64,000 nucleotides of DNA from Clytia hemisphaerica (taxonomy: Eukaryota; Cnidaria; Hydrozoa; Leptothecata; Clytiidae), in NCBI GenBank assembly GCA_902728285.1, contig CACVBU010001235.1:426082-490081 (forward strand). Direction: 5' to 3'. The notes under the pieces are model-generated. The model saw only the letters and a list, made by a program, of their open reading frames with translations. It ran no database searches and was not told the DNA's origin. Shown here piece by piece: positions 10,560 through 20,040 of this stretch. Position 1 is the first letter of the stretch. Each line of letters opens with the position of its first letter. Both the position numbers and the translations under genes were made by a program.

Positions 10560-10720
10560 TTCTCGGCTGTACTTGTGATTATCATAAAGTTCTTCAAAAA
10601 TCAGTTTTATTGAAAATTGAATCATGCTTCAATTGTGGGCATTGTTATCAATAATTTTTTTGTGTGAAAAAAAAATTAAAGAAATATCAGGAAAAAGTCC
10701 AATGAAAATCTGTAAAAATA
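10560..10720 (+). repeat. Partial R1 repeat copy
   Basis: Contains 'aaaaatcagttttattgaaa', 'attgaatcatgctt', 'gggcattgttatcaataat' and 'agtccaatgaaaatctg', in the same order as at 2310-2400 and 57080-57185. Confidence 0.7.
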
Positions 10721-10769
10721 ATTCATGGACCTTATTCAAAGGTACCATAATTCATGGCCCTTATTAAAA

Positions 10770-10835
10770 AGACTCATAACAGATACGGCGACTTTCATCG
10801 GAAAAGATGCCAAATCTGTAACTTCAATGAAAGTA
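10770..10835 (+). repeat. Satellite fragment left of the 7.7-kb transposon
   Basis: 'agactcataacagatacggc' through 'cttcaatgaaagta' is satellite sequence that stops exactly at the transposon end. Its continuation is at 18575. Confidence 0.85.
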
Positions 10836-11251
10836 CCAGGTGTCCCAGAAAAAAATCCCCCTCTTTGGAGTGAATTTTCTCGAGTTCTATGAAAGTTCAA
10901 TTCTTTTGCATTGGAAAGAGGAAGGAGAAACTTAAATTTTGAGGGGTCATTTGTCAAATTTTGTCAATTAGATCAAAAGTTATCGTCTAAATTTTAAAAC
11001 ATTACTTTTCAAAAGAGTCGAAAAAAGGCGAAAAATGAGGGTATCAAATCATCAAAGAAAGCACTTCTTTTATCAATTTATTAACAATCAAGTTTTTCTA
11101 TGTTGTCCTTTAAGGTAGACTACACAATAGACAGTAGCCTACCTTTAAGGTGGCTTTTGCAGGAGTTGTTAATCTTGTAAATAAGTGCTTTGCAAAAAAT
11201 GGAAATACATTTCCTGATGAATAAAAAAACATTTTTGTGTCTTTGTCTTAA

Positions 11252-11808
11252 CCCTATTCGTACTAGGGGGGGGGGCTCTTTCTGTTCGGAGGTCAAACTA
11301 TTGCTAATAGCTCCTGAAATAATAGAGCTTTTGCCGTGAAATTTTCTGTAAATTCTTAACTTTTATTTAGCTTCAAAATAAAAAAAAATTTGACACCTAA
11401 ATATTTTCACACCTTGAGCATGATGACATTTCTGACAGTAAGGTGTCACAAAAATTGACACTTTTCCAATACAAATTTATTTTCATTGTCAAATATATCG
11501 TTTAAACCGTAATTTATTGAATATTTAGGATAAAATAAGCATTTTAAACTCAGGCAACTTTTTTCTAAAGCCTTTGTTCGAATACAATAGCTATTTATAA
11601 GAACAAAGGAAATTTTCGGTTTTTGCTCACTTTGGGCATGATAAGTGACGTCATCAAAAAAATGTTTTGTCAAAAGTTACCTTACGTCACAAGGATCTTG
11701 TCTGCCAAATTTCATCCAAAAAGACCCACTAGATCAAAAGTTAAGGGGTGGTACAGGAAAAGCCCCCCCTAGTTCTGAACCGCCCCTAAAAGCCTAGTTT
11801 GAATAGGG
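11252..11808. mobile_element. 557-bp piggyBac-like MITE, TTAA target site
   Basis: The termini read TTAA|CCCTATTCGTACTAGG on the left and, in reverse complement, TTAA|CCCTATTCAAACTAGG on the right. TTAA sits at 11248-11251 and 11809-11812. TTAA duplication with a CCC start is the piggyBac hallmark. A 75-aa minus frame at 11446-11673 has no recognisable domain. Confidence 0.8.
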
Positions 11809-12137
11809 TTAAGCCGTGGTTACACTACATTAATATCTTTAAAATTTTTGAAATTTTTTAATCAAAAATACATTAAAGAAATTAACTATTTTCTTTAAAG
11901 TCTTTCTGAAATCTTTGTGTTGTATCAAATCTTCAATCGTTTTTTCTCAACTCATTTTCTCACTCAACAAACGACATGAGTGGAAGGAGGAAGACAGCTG
12001 CACGTATTGTGTTAATTCTTATCATAGTCCGGAAAGGGGTCTGATACCCCCTTCTTAAATGATCCCCCCTTCTTGGCATCCCCCAACCTTTAAAAATGTC
12101 TATCCCCCAAGGGTTTTGGGCTAAATTTTCGAAAATA

Positions 12138-12335
12138 TACCGGGTGCACCAAAAAAAAGTATACAGGTTTGTCGAGATATTGTGAGCTTCAGGATTTAAT
12201 TTTTTTGTTCATTCTTTTTTTATTGTATAGAGGATGATCTAACTTGAATTTTGAGATATTATACATTAAATTTGAAAAAGCAGTTCGAAAGTTATTTCCA
12301 AAAAACTAACTTTTTTTCCATGTCAAAAAATCAAT
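12138..12335 (+). mobile_element. Transposon end fragment (CCGGGTGCACC family)
   Basis: About 190 bp starting TA|CCGGGTGCACCAAAAAAAA are repeated with few differences at 54745-54945. The outer bases resemble the ends of the element at 10836-18574 (CCGGGTGTCCC). No partner end was found in the window. Confidence 0.6.
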
Positions 12336-12339
12336 TGAA

Positions 12340-13375
12340 GCAGCAAACACAACTGCAACATGCACCCTTGTTACGTGTATTGATGATGAAGATCAAAATC
12401 GACTCAAATGCCGTAGCTGCCAACGTATGGTACATTACGAATGCACACAATTGCCACTTTACCAACTGCAAATATTCGCTAACACGTACAATAATCAATA
12501 TGTATGTCACAATTGTGTGCGAATAACGAGATCCTTAAGAAGTAAAATCGGAGAAAACAAGTACCATATGATGCAAGAGCAGATTGCTAAAAAAGACGAC
12601 GAAATCAAAAAAACTCAAAAAACAACTGACCAAAAACCGAGAAGTCATCAACAACGACATCGAAACAATGCTAACACAAAAGATGAGCGACCTAGAAGCC
12701 AAAACAAGGAAAATGATAGAAGAAGAAGAAGAAGAGATACAACAGACAAAAGATTTTATGAAAGAGTCATCCCGTAAAACCTACGCTGATATAACCAAAG
12801 CACACAAGGAAAATCTTAAATCTGTTGTTGCGGAACAAAAAGAAGAGGAGAGGAGAGAAAAACGAGACATCGAATCAAGAAGAAAAAACATCATAATTCA
12901 TGGACTCTGTGAACAAGCTGAAGACACGAAAGAAGAAGATCAAGAAGAGGACAAAAAAGAAATTGAGGATCTGCTCAAAGATATCGGCATCCGCGACATC
13001 AAACCAACGCATCAACATCGTATTGGGTTCGAACATGAAAATGGGCCGAAGAAAAATCGTCCGATAAAGGTGACCTTGCAAAGTGAAGAAGAAAAAGAAA
13101 GAATCATGAGCAACCTTAAAGCCTTAAAAAAGTTTGGATATCATCTAAGCATCACTGATGATTTCACCATCAATGAAAGAAGAAAAATCAAAGAGATGTG
13201 CGAAAAAGCTAAAAAATGGAACTCCGAATGTGATGGTGATTTCATTTGGCGTGTGAGAGGAAGTCCCAGAACAGATAACCTTCACTTGATAAAAACAAAC
13301 AAAAACTTTGCCAACCAAGAGCTGTCAATATCTAGCCTCAGTAGCAGCGACGATGAGCTGCCAACAAAACATTAG
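12340..13375 (+). pseudogene. LINE ORF1 (PHD finger, coiled coil, RRM-like), frameshifted
   Basis: The reading frame begins with a cysteine-rich module: KCRSC, HYEC and CHNC spacing over about 12360-12520 matches a PHD-type zinc finger as found in ORF1 proteins of CR1/L2-like non-LTR retrotransposons. It is followed, one frame over, by 263 aa (12584-13375). Residues 1-100 are a Lys/Glu-rich coiled coil, RKNIIIHGL at 100-108 opens an RRM-like ORF1 core, and a basic C-terminal domain contains TDDFTINERRKIK (191-203). The frame switch lies in an A-rich stretch near 12600-12620, so the copy is broken or the assembly has an indel. No ORF2 (endonuclease/reverse transcriptase) follows; the sequence ends 80 bp later in a LINE-like tail. 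Confidence 0.8.
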
Positions 13376-13440
13376 TCTTTTTTAATTGTAAAGTAGCGTT
13401 GACTTTTATTAGCCTTTGTTGCTACCTTTTCGTCAACATG

Positions 13441-13476
13441 AAATAAACTATTACTTACTTACTTACTTACTTATTT
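13441..13476 (+). repeat. LINE 3' tail with (ACTT)n
   Basis: 'gaaataaactatt' followed by five ACTT units closes the ORF1 unit. Short tandem tails are common at LINE 3' ends. Confidence 0.7.
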
Positions 13477-14095
13477 AGAACTTATCCTATCTTTCACCCC
13501 TATCTCTTCCAAACGCTAGAAAATCCATTCATCGAAAAAAATGTACAGAACTATCATGTCGGTGGCTTTGATCTCGAGAGAAGTGAAGAAAAAAACTTTA
13601 AACTCTTTACCAAAAAAATGGTAAAGAATCGCAAGACATAATTTATTTTTCAAGAATTTATACGTCTTTATTGGTCAGCCTAAGCTGAGCATTCAAATAG
13701 GTAAAATTCGGTTCTTCCATAAGACGGCAAAAAAAAAATCTCCGATCTCACTTTTATTTCTAAACTTTCTTCCGATCGGGTTTACTTTTTGGGTAATTTT
13801 AGCGTGCGTTGTTTTTACAGATCATAATGTGGTGTTTCAAGATGGCGGCTCAAGCCAAATGTGATAAGTGTTGTACCAAAGTATTTCCAGTGTAAATCTG
13901 TTGCAAGCTTCAATTCCTGTCATTTATTTTTGTAACTCGGCAAATCAAACACATGATTTTCATCAAGGGGATTCTTTTTCTACATCTTTTGAAGGTTTAA
14001 AGCTGTTTGCTCAAGTTTTTGTTTATGTTGAATTTTCTGATACTTTTTATTATTTGCTGTTTTTTATTAGTTTTTGCAATAAAAAACATATTTTT

Positions 14096-14883
14096 GGGAG
14101 TTTCTAAACATCGACCAGAAATGGCGACCACGACCAGCGACCACGACCGGCGACCAGATAAATTTGGGTTATCGAGTTTATCTGCTCTCTCCACCGTAGA
14201 GAAAGAACATCCAAATCGAGTCCTGATGTGGCTTTCAAATGAACCACTGAGCACGTGGCTGAGAATTACTCTAGCTTAGAATACTAAAAGTGACCTTTGA
14301 CATTACCAGTCATTTTCTAGACAAAGTGACACTTTTTGACAAAAATATCGACAGGGCAATTAAGTGTGATGCCTGTAAACTTTATTACACCAAATATTTT
14401 AATTATGCTGAATGAGATGTCTTTACTATGAATAGATAGAAATTGTCAGTAGGCAAAAGCTGGGAAGGGCAGCTTTAGAGATATCAATCTCATCAATTAT
14501 TCTATTGTCCTTACATTGTCAAAATGACTTATTTTGACAAAATAATGATCTGATGATCAAATATAAAGCTTCCTAAATGAATTTCAGCAAAAAATTTGCC
14601 ACTAATTAATTTGATGCCGAAAATACAAAAGGATAGAAATTGACACCCCATTCAAGCTCCATGAGCGTTAAAATGGCTGTTCTACACGTTTTGCACGTGG
14701 CTTTATAATTACTGTAGAAGAGACAGGGGTGAGTTTTTACTCTTCAATTCGATAAATAAATGATCATAGAAGAAAGACTCTAAGGTGGAGAAAGAGGAAA
14801 AACTCGATAACCCAAATTTATCTGGTCGCCGGTCGTGGTCGCTGGTCGTGGTCGCCATTTCTGGTCGATGTTTAGAAACTCCC
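14096..14883. mobile_element. 788-bp Mutator-like MITE, 84-bp TIRs, 9-bp target duplication
   Basis: 14096-14179 and 14800-14883 are inverted repeats beginning GGGAGTTTCTAAAC, with an internal GCGACCACGACC repetition. CATATTTTT flanks the element exactly (14087-14095 and 14884-14892). A 9-bp duplication with long TIRs is typical of Mutator-like elements. No transposase is present. Open frames across the left arm are TIR artefacts. Confidence 0.9.
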
Positions 14884-14892
14884 CATATTTTT

Positions 14893-15683
14893 CTTGTTTG
14901 CCTCTTGGGAGGATTGATGGTGTTTTAATGTTATTGGAATTTGATAAAGTTTACAAAAGTACAGCTACTGTCTAAATTTGATAAAGACTGGATGCAATCG
15001 TGCTTTTTTGGACTTGGACGTGTTTGATAAGGCGAATCGCAAAAAAATTGTTTGGTTCCCGTCATTTCTACTTAAAAAAGTGGGGGTCGTTCGGTCGGTC
15101 GGTCCAAAATATTTCTCTATTAAGAAGCAGCTACATCTTGTTGAAAGGGAATCCGTGTGGACTGATCCGAATTAAAAAATTGAGAAACTGTGGATAAACT
15201 GGTTTTCGGTTTAATCTCCATTTTAGCATGCGGCTCGCTACTTCGATTTGAAAACTTGTAAACACAGAGCGTGCAGAGGTCGACAGTGGAAATCCAGCTA
15301 AGCAACGGAAAAGCTTTCTGACTCTCCAACTCTACTTGCTGACCGTAAATCAGGGTCGGTCAGATGACTGAACCAAATGATGAGATCAAATCTCCTATTA
15401 TTGGACTTACAAACTTATGACAAATGGTCTTTGGAATTTGATCAATTATATTAATATTAATATATATATATACAGTTCTTGTTGAAATTGATCAAACTAT
15501 TTTTCACGCAGTTCCCGACGCAGATTGTGTTTTTCTAACCTTTTCTAACCTTGGCGCACGTTTTGACTGAATGATGGAATGGAATGAATGGCGATAACAG
15601 TTTATACATATCTCTTATCAGACTTGCAGAAAGCGGACTGCAGAAAGTTATGAAAAATGGTTTCTAGAATTTAATGAATTATA
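14893..15683. other. Transposon interior, no gene seen
   Basis: Unassigned AT-rich sequence. Small overlapping frames at 14978-15329 on both strands lack any domain. It contains a TATA dinucleotide run near 15450-15473. Confidence 0.4.
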
Positions 15684-16062
15684 CCGTCAAGTTACACAAC
15701 ATGCACACTCTCGTCACAACTTGCACAGCCATAACAAACAGATCCATCTGGTCTTCATTTAACATTGTTTTAAAGTTTAAAAAAACACTGCCAGTGCTTG
15801 GCACAGAAGAGAGGACTCCCAGTTGAAATTAATTACTACTCCGCTGCCCTGTTGAATTTATTTATTATGGTCGTGTGTTTATTCCGCCAATGCGGTAAAG
15901 CGATCGCCCAAATTCATAGACCAATCAAAAGCGAGTTTAAAGCAAAACGGGGGAAATATGAGCTTCCCCGCATAGTTATGAATTTTAAATTTTGCTTTCG
16001 ATTATCATTTGCGACCAGCAAAGTCTTAAAGATGGTTGTGTGCATGTTGTGTAACTTGACGG
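15684..16062. mobile_element. 379-bp MITE, 25-bp TIRs, TA target site
   Basis: CCGTCAAGTTACACAACATG.. at the left is the exact reverse complement of the right end at 16038-16062. TA flanks at 15682-15683 and 16063-16064. The first bases (CCGT) resemble those of the element at 55292-56161. Confidence 0.85.
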
Positions 16063-16149
16063 TACTAAACTACAAAATTTATTTACGCAGACTGGATGCA
16101 AATTGTGTTTTTCAAAATTTTGTGATTTTGTTTTAAGTGCACAGTAGGA

Positions 16150-16560
16150 CAATGATCAGTCACATTTTGGGACCTACCTGGAGGTCCTATAAATTAACCT
16201 GTGTTCGTCCGTCCGTCCGTCCGTCCGTCCGTTCGTCTGTTACCAACTTTTCTCGGGATTGATCATAGGAATTTTTTAATTTTTGTTACAAAGGTGCAAA
16301 ATGGTGGTGGCCAAAATGTGACAGAGCCCGATTTTCGAAAAAAAAAATTTTAGGGTCAATTTGGGCCCAAAAATGCCCAAAAAAGGGTTTTTTGGACTTT
16401 GTGAAAAACTCTTCATTAGTTTTCCTGATTTTTTGTACGAAGACGTGGAATTACAGTGTGCTAAATATAAAAGAGTTGATTTTTCAAGAAAAAAAATTTT
16501 TGGGCCAAATTAGGCATGGTTTTTTTTTTCATGGTTTTTTTTGTAATTTGACCAAGTCTA
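16150..16560 (+). repeat. Dispersed repeat with GACCTACCTGG head and (CCGT)n
   Basis: 'gggacctacctgg' is followed by a CCGT microsatellite (about 16206-16232), then 'gacagagcccgattttcg' and 'gcccaaaaatgcccaaaaa'. The same blocks occur, in inverted order and orientation, at 52700-52910 and 53510-53660. Confidence 0.6.
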
Positions 16561-16920
16561 CCAAAATACAGTTCCTGTTGAAATGTTATAAATATGAACT
16601 ACGTTTTGCAAAGTTTTTGATGCAAATTGTGTTTTTCTGGAGTTTGCGCTTTGTGAATTAAAGTTTGTAGCTTGTTAGTTTAAAGTGTTAGTTTTATCAA
16701 GTAAAACAAAAAGTACAGTTTCTATGTATATTTGATGGATATCTTTTTTCTGACGTTTTGGCAATTTTCTTATTTATTTCTAGTATAACACTTTGGTCAG
16801 ATATGGATATTGTCTACATCCAACAGAAAAAATGTATCATAACTGACTGGAATGAAATTAACAAAAAGTTTAATTACACTATGTTTCTCTTTTATTTTAT
16901 AGTAATGAACTATAGCTTAA

Positions 16921-17589
16921 CCTTTCCACCCCGAAAGACGTATCTGATACGTTCGCCATACGTTCCGAAAGACGTATCTGATACGTTTTTAAGGTGACCT
17001 TTATATTTGGTCGGATTACGCCCCAACCGTCAGAGGTACGGTAAAACCGATTAAAAAATCGGAATCAGCGTGAAATTTCCGATAAGAAACAATCGGGGTT
17101 TGTTTTGGTATGACGCAACATTTTTCAAAAATAGAAATGGTAGACCAAGCTATGTTGCGTGATTTTGTGAAACTGGAGGAGGCAGAAAGTTAGCTATGAA
17201 AGTAAGGGTTTATAAAAGTGTTTTATTTGGCTTTTCAAAAGTATGAAATTGTATTACCTAACTATAAAGGAACCTTCTAAAGAAAAAAGTAAGTGTTTTT
17301 ATCAATTTATCAGTTCTCTATAATTTTTGCACCAAAAAATGACTTTTTCGCGACATTGTTTTTTCATATACCTTTTGTCTGGCTTCATAATTTCTGTCCA
17401 AAATTGTTTGAAGTACTCAGTTAAACATATTTAGAAAGGGGAAAGGTAGGGCTTTCCAAAAATATAAGGGTTTTTTTCTGAAGTTAATTTTTCAAAAAGT
17501 TATAACGGTTATCGTGAAAATTGCATTTTCATCAAAAAACGTTGCGCGCAGACGGGCTGAAGATATAAAAATGTTGCGCGCTGGAAAGG
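16921..17589. mobile_element. 669-bp piggyBac-like MITE, TTAA target site
   Basis: TTAA|CCTTTCCACC on the left and, in reverse complement, TTAA|CCTTTCCAGCGCGCAAC on the right (TTAA at 16917-16920 and 17590-17593). Only 8-10 terminal bases are inverted. A direct repeat 'cgaaagacgtatctgatacg' occurs twice just inside the left end (about 16933 and 16966). Confidence 0.7.
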
Positions 17590-17738
17590 TTAATTGTTTG
17601 ATGTCATAGAAACAGTGCTACAATGCTAAAGAGAAGTATACTTTGAGCTTCTCGTGAGGGGGGGGGTTGGAGGAGCTCTCAGGCTTGTTTTAAATAATTT
17701 TAAATCAAGTTATCAAATGTTTCACATTTTGTACATTA

Positions 17739-18122
17739 CACGTTTTTTTTTTAAGAAACACACTTTTAAGAAACATGAGGCTCAGAATGCCTAAAAACTA
17801 AGAAACATGTAAGAAACATGCTGAGGCTGAGAATGAGAAAATAGCATTTTTTAATTCGATTTTTTTAAGAACCTTCCCGGGAACCTTCCAATCAAGGTTC
17901 CAGAAATATACATACACAACAGTTAGAAACACTTGAGAAAGTCAGAAAATCAATATAGAAGATAGGAAAGTACCGTAGATTAGACTATTGTATTATTGAC
18001 ATGCGTCCTTTAAGCTTGACAAAGTTTAGAAACATGTAAGAAACATTTAAGGCTCAAAAGGCCGATTTCTTAAGAAACATTGAGGCTGCTTGGTAAAACT
18101 AGTTTCTTTAAAAAAAAACGTG
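17739..18122. mobile_element. 384-bp MITE, CACGTTTTT termini, TA target site
   Basis: The ends CACGTTTTTTTTTTAAGAAA and its reverse complement are flanked by TA (17737-17738, 18123-18124). AAGAAACAT..AGGCT is repeated inside, mirroring the motif in the 6642-6902 element, so the two are sister families. Confidence 0.8.
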
Positions 18123-18574
18123 TATTCAACATTTTTAGTCTACTCTGTTTCAGTACATCTCTTACATCTGTTAACCCACTTATTAAAGCTATCTAGCTAA
18201 GCTCTATTGGCTGACCTTCCAGCCTCGGCTGGTTTATTTTCTTTAAAAGAGGGCTGTTACACTTGTAAATTTTTTAATCATAAAGACTTGATTAAAACAT
18301 TTCAGAAATTTAGAAATAAATCAATGTAATGTAGCCACGCCTTTACAATCAATTTAATACCCTCATTTTTCGTGTTTTTTCGACTTTTTTGATAAGTAAT
18401 TTTTTTAGCATTTAGACCATAACTTTTGATCCAGTTGACTAAATTTAACAAATGACCCCTTAAAATTTAAGTTTATCCTTCCTTTTTCCAATGCAAAAGG
18501 ATCGATACTTTCAAAGTTCATAGAACTCGAGAAAATTCGCTTCAAAGAGGGGGACTTTTTTCTGGGACACCCGG

Positions 18575-20040
18575 TAGTAGTAAATCCAAAAAAATAGAGC
18601 AAATGGCTTGCAAATAGCATAAATTTAGACATTTGATCGCGAAGAAAAATCCATAGATGTTCCTTTACCACGAAAGACTATTGACAGACACGACTACTTT
18701 TATCGATAAAGACACCAAATCTGTAACTTCAGAAAGTAGTAGTAAATCCACAAAAATTGACCAAATGGCTTGCAAATAGCATAAATTTAGACATTTGATT
18801 GCAAAGAAACAATCATAACATGTTCCTTTCTCAGGAAAGACTCAAAATAGATACGGCGACTTTCATCGGAAAATACGCTGAATCTGCAATTGACCTATAG
18901 TTTCAGTGAAATTAGTGGTGAATCCACGAAAATAGACGAAATGGCTTGCAAATAGCATAAATTTAGAAATTTGATTGCAAAGAAACAATCCTAAGATATT
19001 CTATTGTCACTAAAGACTCGTAACATATACGGCAACTTTCGTCAGAAAAGATAAAAATCTGTAATTGACCTATAGCTTCAGTGAAAGTAGTAGTCAATCC
19101 ACAAAAATAGAGCAACGGGCTTGCATATAGCATAAATTTAGAAATTTGATCGCAAAGAAACAATCCCTAGATGTTCCTTTGCAACGAAACACTCATAACA
19201 GAAAAGGCGACTTTTATCGATAAAGACGCCAAATCTGTATTTGAATTATAGCTTTAGTGAAAGTAGTGGTGAATCCACAAAAATAGAGCAAAGGGCTTGC
19301 AAATAGCATAAATTTAGACATTTGATTACAAAGAAACAATCCTAAGATGTTCCATGGTCACTAAAGACTCATAACAGATATGGCGACTTTCATCGGAAAA
19401 GACACTGAATCTGTAATTGACCTATTGCTTCAGTGAAATTAGCGGTACAGAAATAGTCTATATAGTTTGGAAAGAGCATAAATTTAGACATTTGATTGCA
19501 AAGAAACAATCATAACATGTTCCTTTCTCAGGAAAGACTCAAAATAGATACGGCGACTTTCATCGGAAAAGACGCTGAATCTGCAATTGACCTATTGCTT
19601 CAGTGAAATTAGTGGTGAATCCACGAAAATAGACGAAATGGCTTGCAGATAGCATAAATTTAAAAATTTGATCGCGAAGAAACAATCCCTAGATGTTCCT
19701 TTGCCACGAAACACTCATAAAAGATACGGCGACTTTTATCGATAAAGACGCCAAATCTGTATTTGACCTATAGCTTCAGTGAAAGTAGTGGTGAATCTAC
19801 AAACATAGAGCAAATGGTTTGCAAATAGCATAAATTTAGACATTTGATTACAAAGAAACAATCCTAAGATGTTCCATGGTCACTAAAGACTCATTACAGA
19901 TATGGCGACTTTCATCGGAAAAGACGCTGAATCTGTAATTGACCTATTGCTTCAGTGAAATTAGTGGTGAATCCACGAAAATAGACGAAATGGCTTGCAA
20001 ATAGCATAAATTTAGAAATTTGATTACAAGAAACAATTCC
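18575..20040 (+). repeat. 176-bp satellite, diverged monomeric flank (left)
   Basis: Head-to-tail ~176-bp monomers ('cttgcaaatagcataaattt' followed by 'tgttccttt' and 'gcgacttttatcg') that differ clearly from one another and show no fixed multi-monomer order. This is the expected older edge of a homogenised array. Confidence 0.9.

Larger units (their letters stand above)
10836..18574. mobile_element. 7.7-kb composite TIR transposon inserted in satellite, TA target duplication
   Basis: The left end CCAGGTGTCCCAGAAAAAAA is matched by the right end (reverse complement CCGGGTGTCCCAGAAAAAAG). Similarity continues for about 215 bp on each side (10836-11049 and 18352-18574). TA flanks both sides (10834-10835, 18575-18576). 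Removing the segment with one TA gives 'gaaagtagtagtaaatcc', the motif found in the next monomer at about 18729. This supports one original insertion. No transposase frame remains. The interior has been filled by later insertions: piggyBac-like, TA, Mutator-like and CACG-type MITEs plus a LINE ORF1 fragment. TA target site and TIRs indicate the Tc1/mariner superfamily; the length beyond the nested insertions (about 3.6 kb) is not explained. Confidence 0.75.

Noticed and set aside
13997-14279. 85- to 90-aa frames around 14000-14280 on both strands
   Set aside because: They run across the target duplication and left TIR of the Mutator-like MITE.
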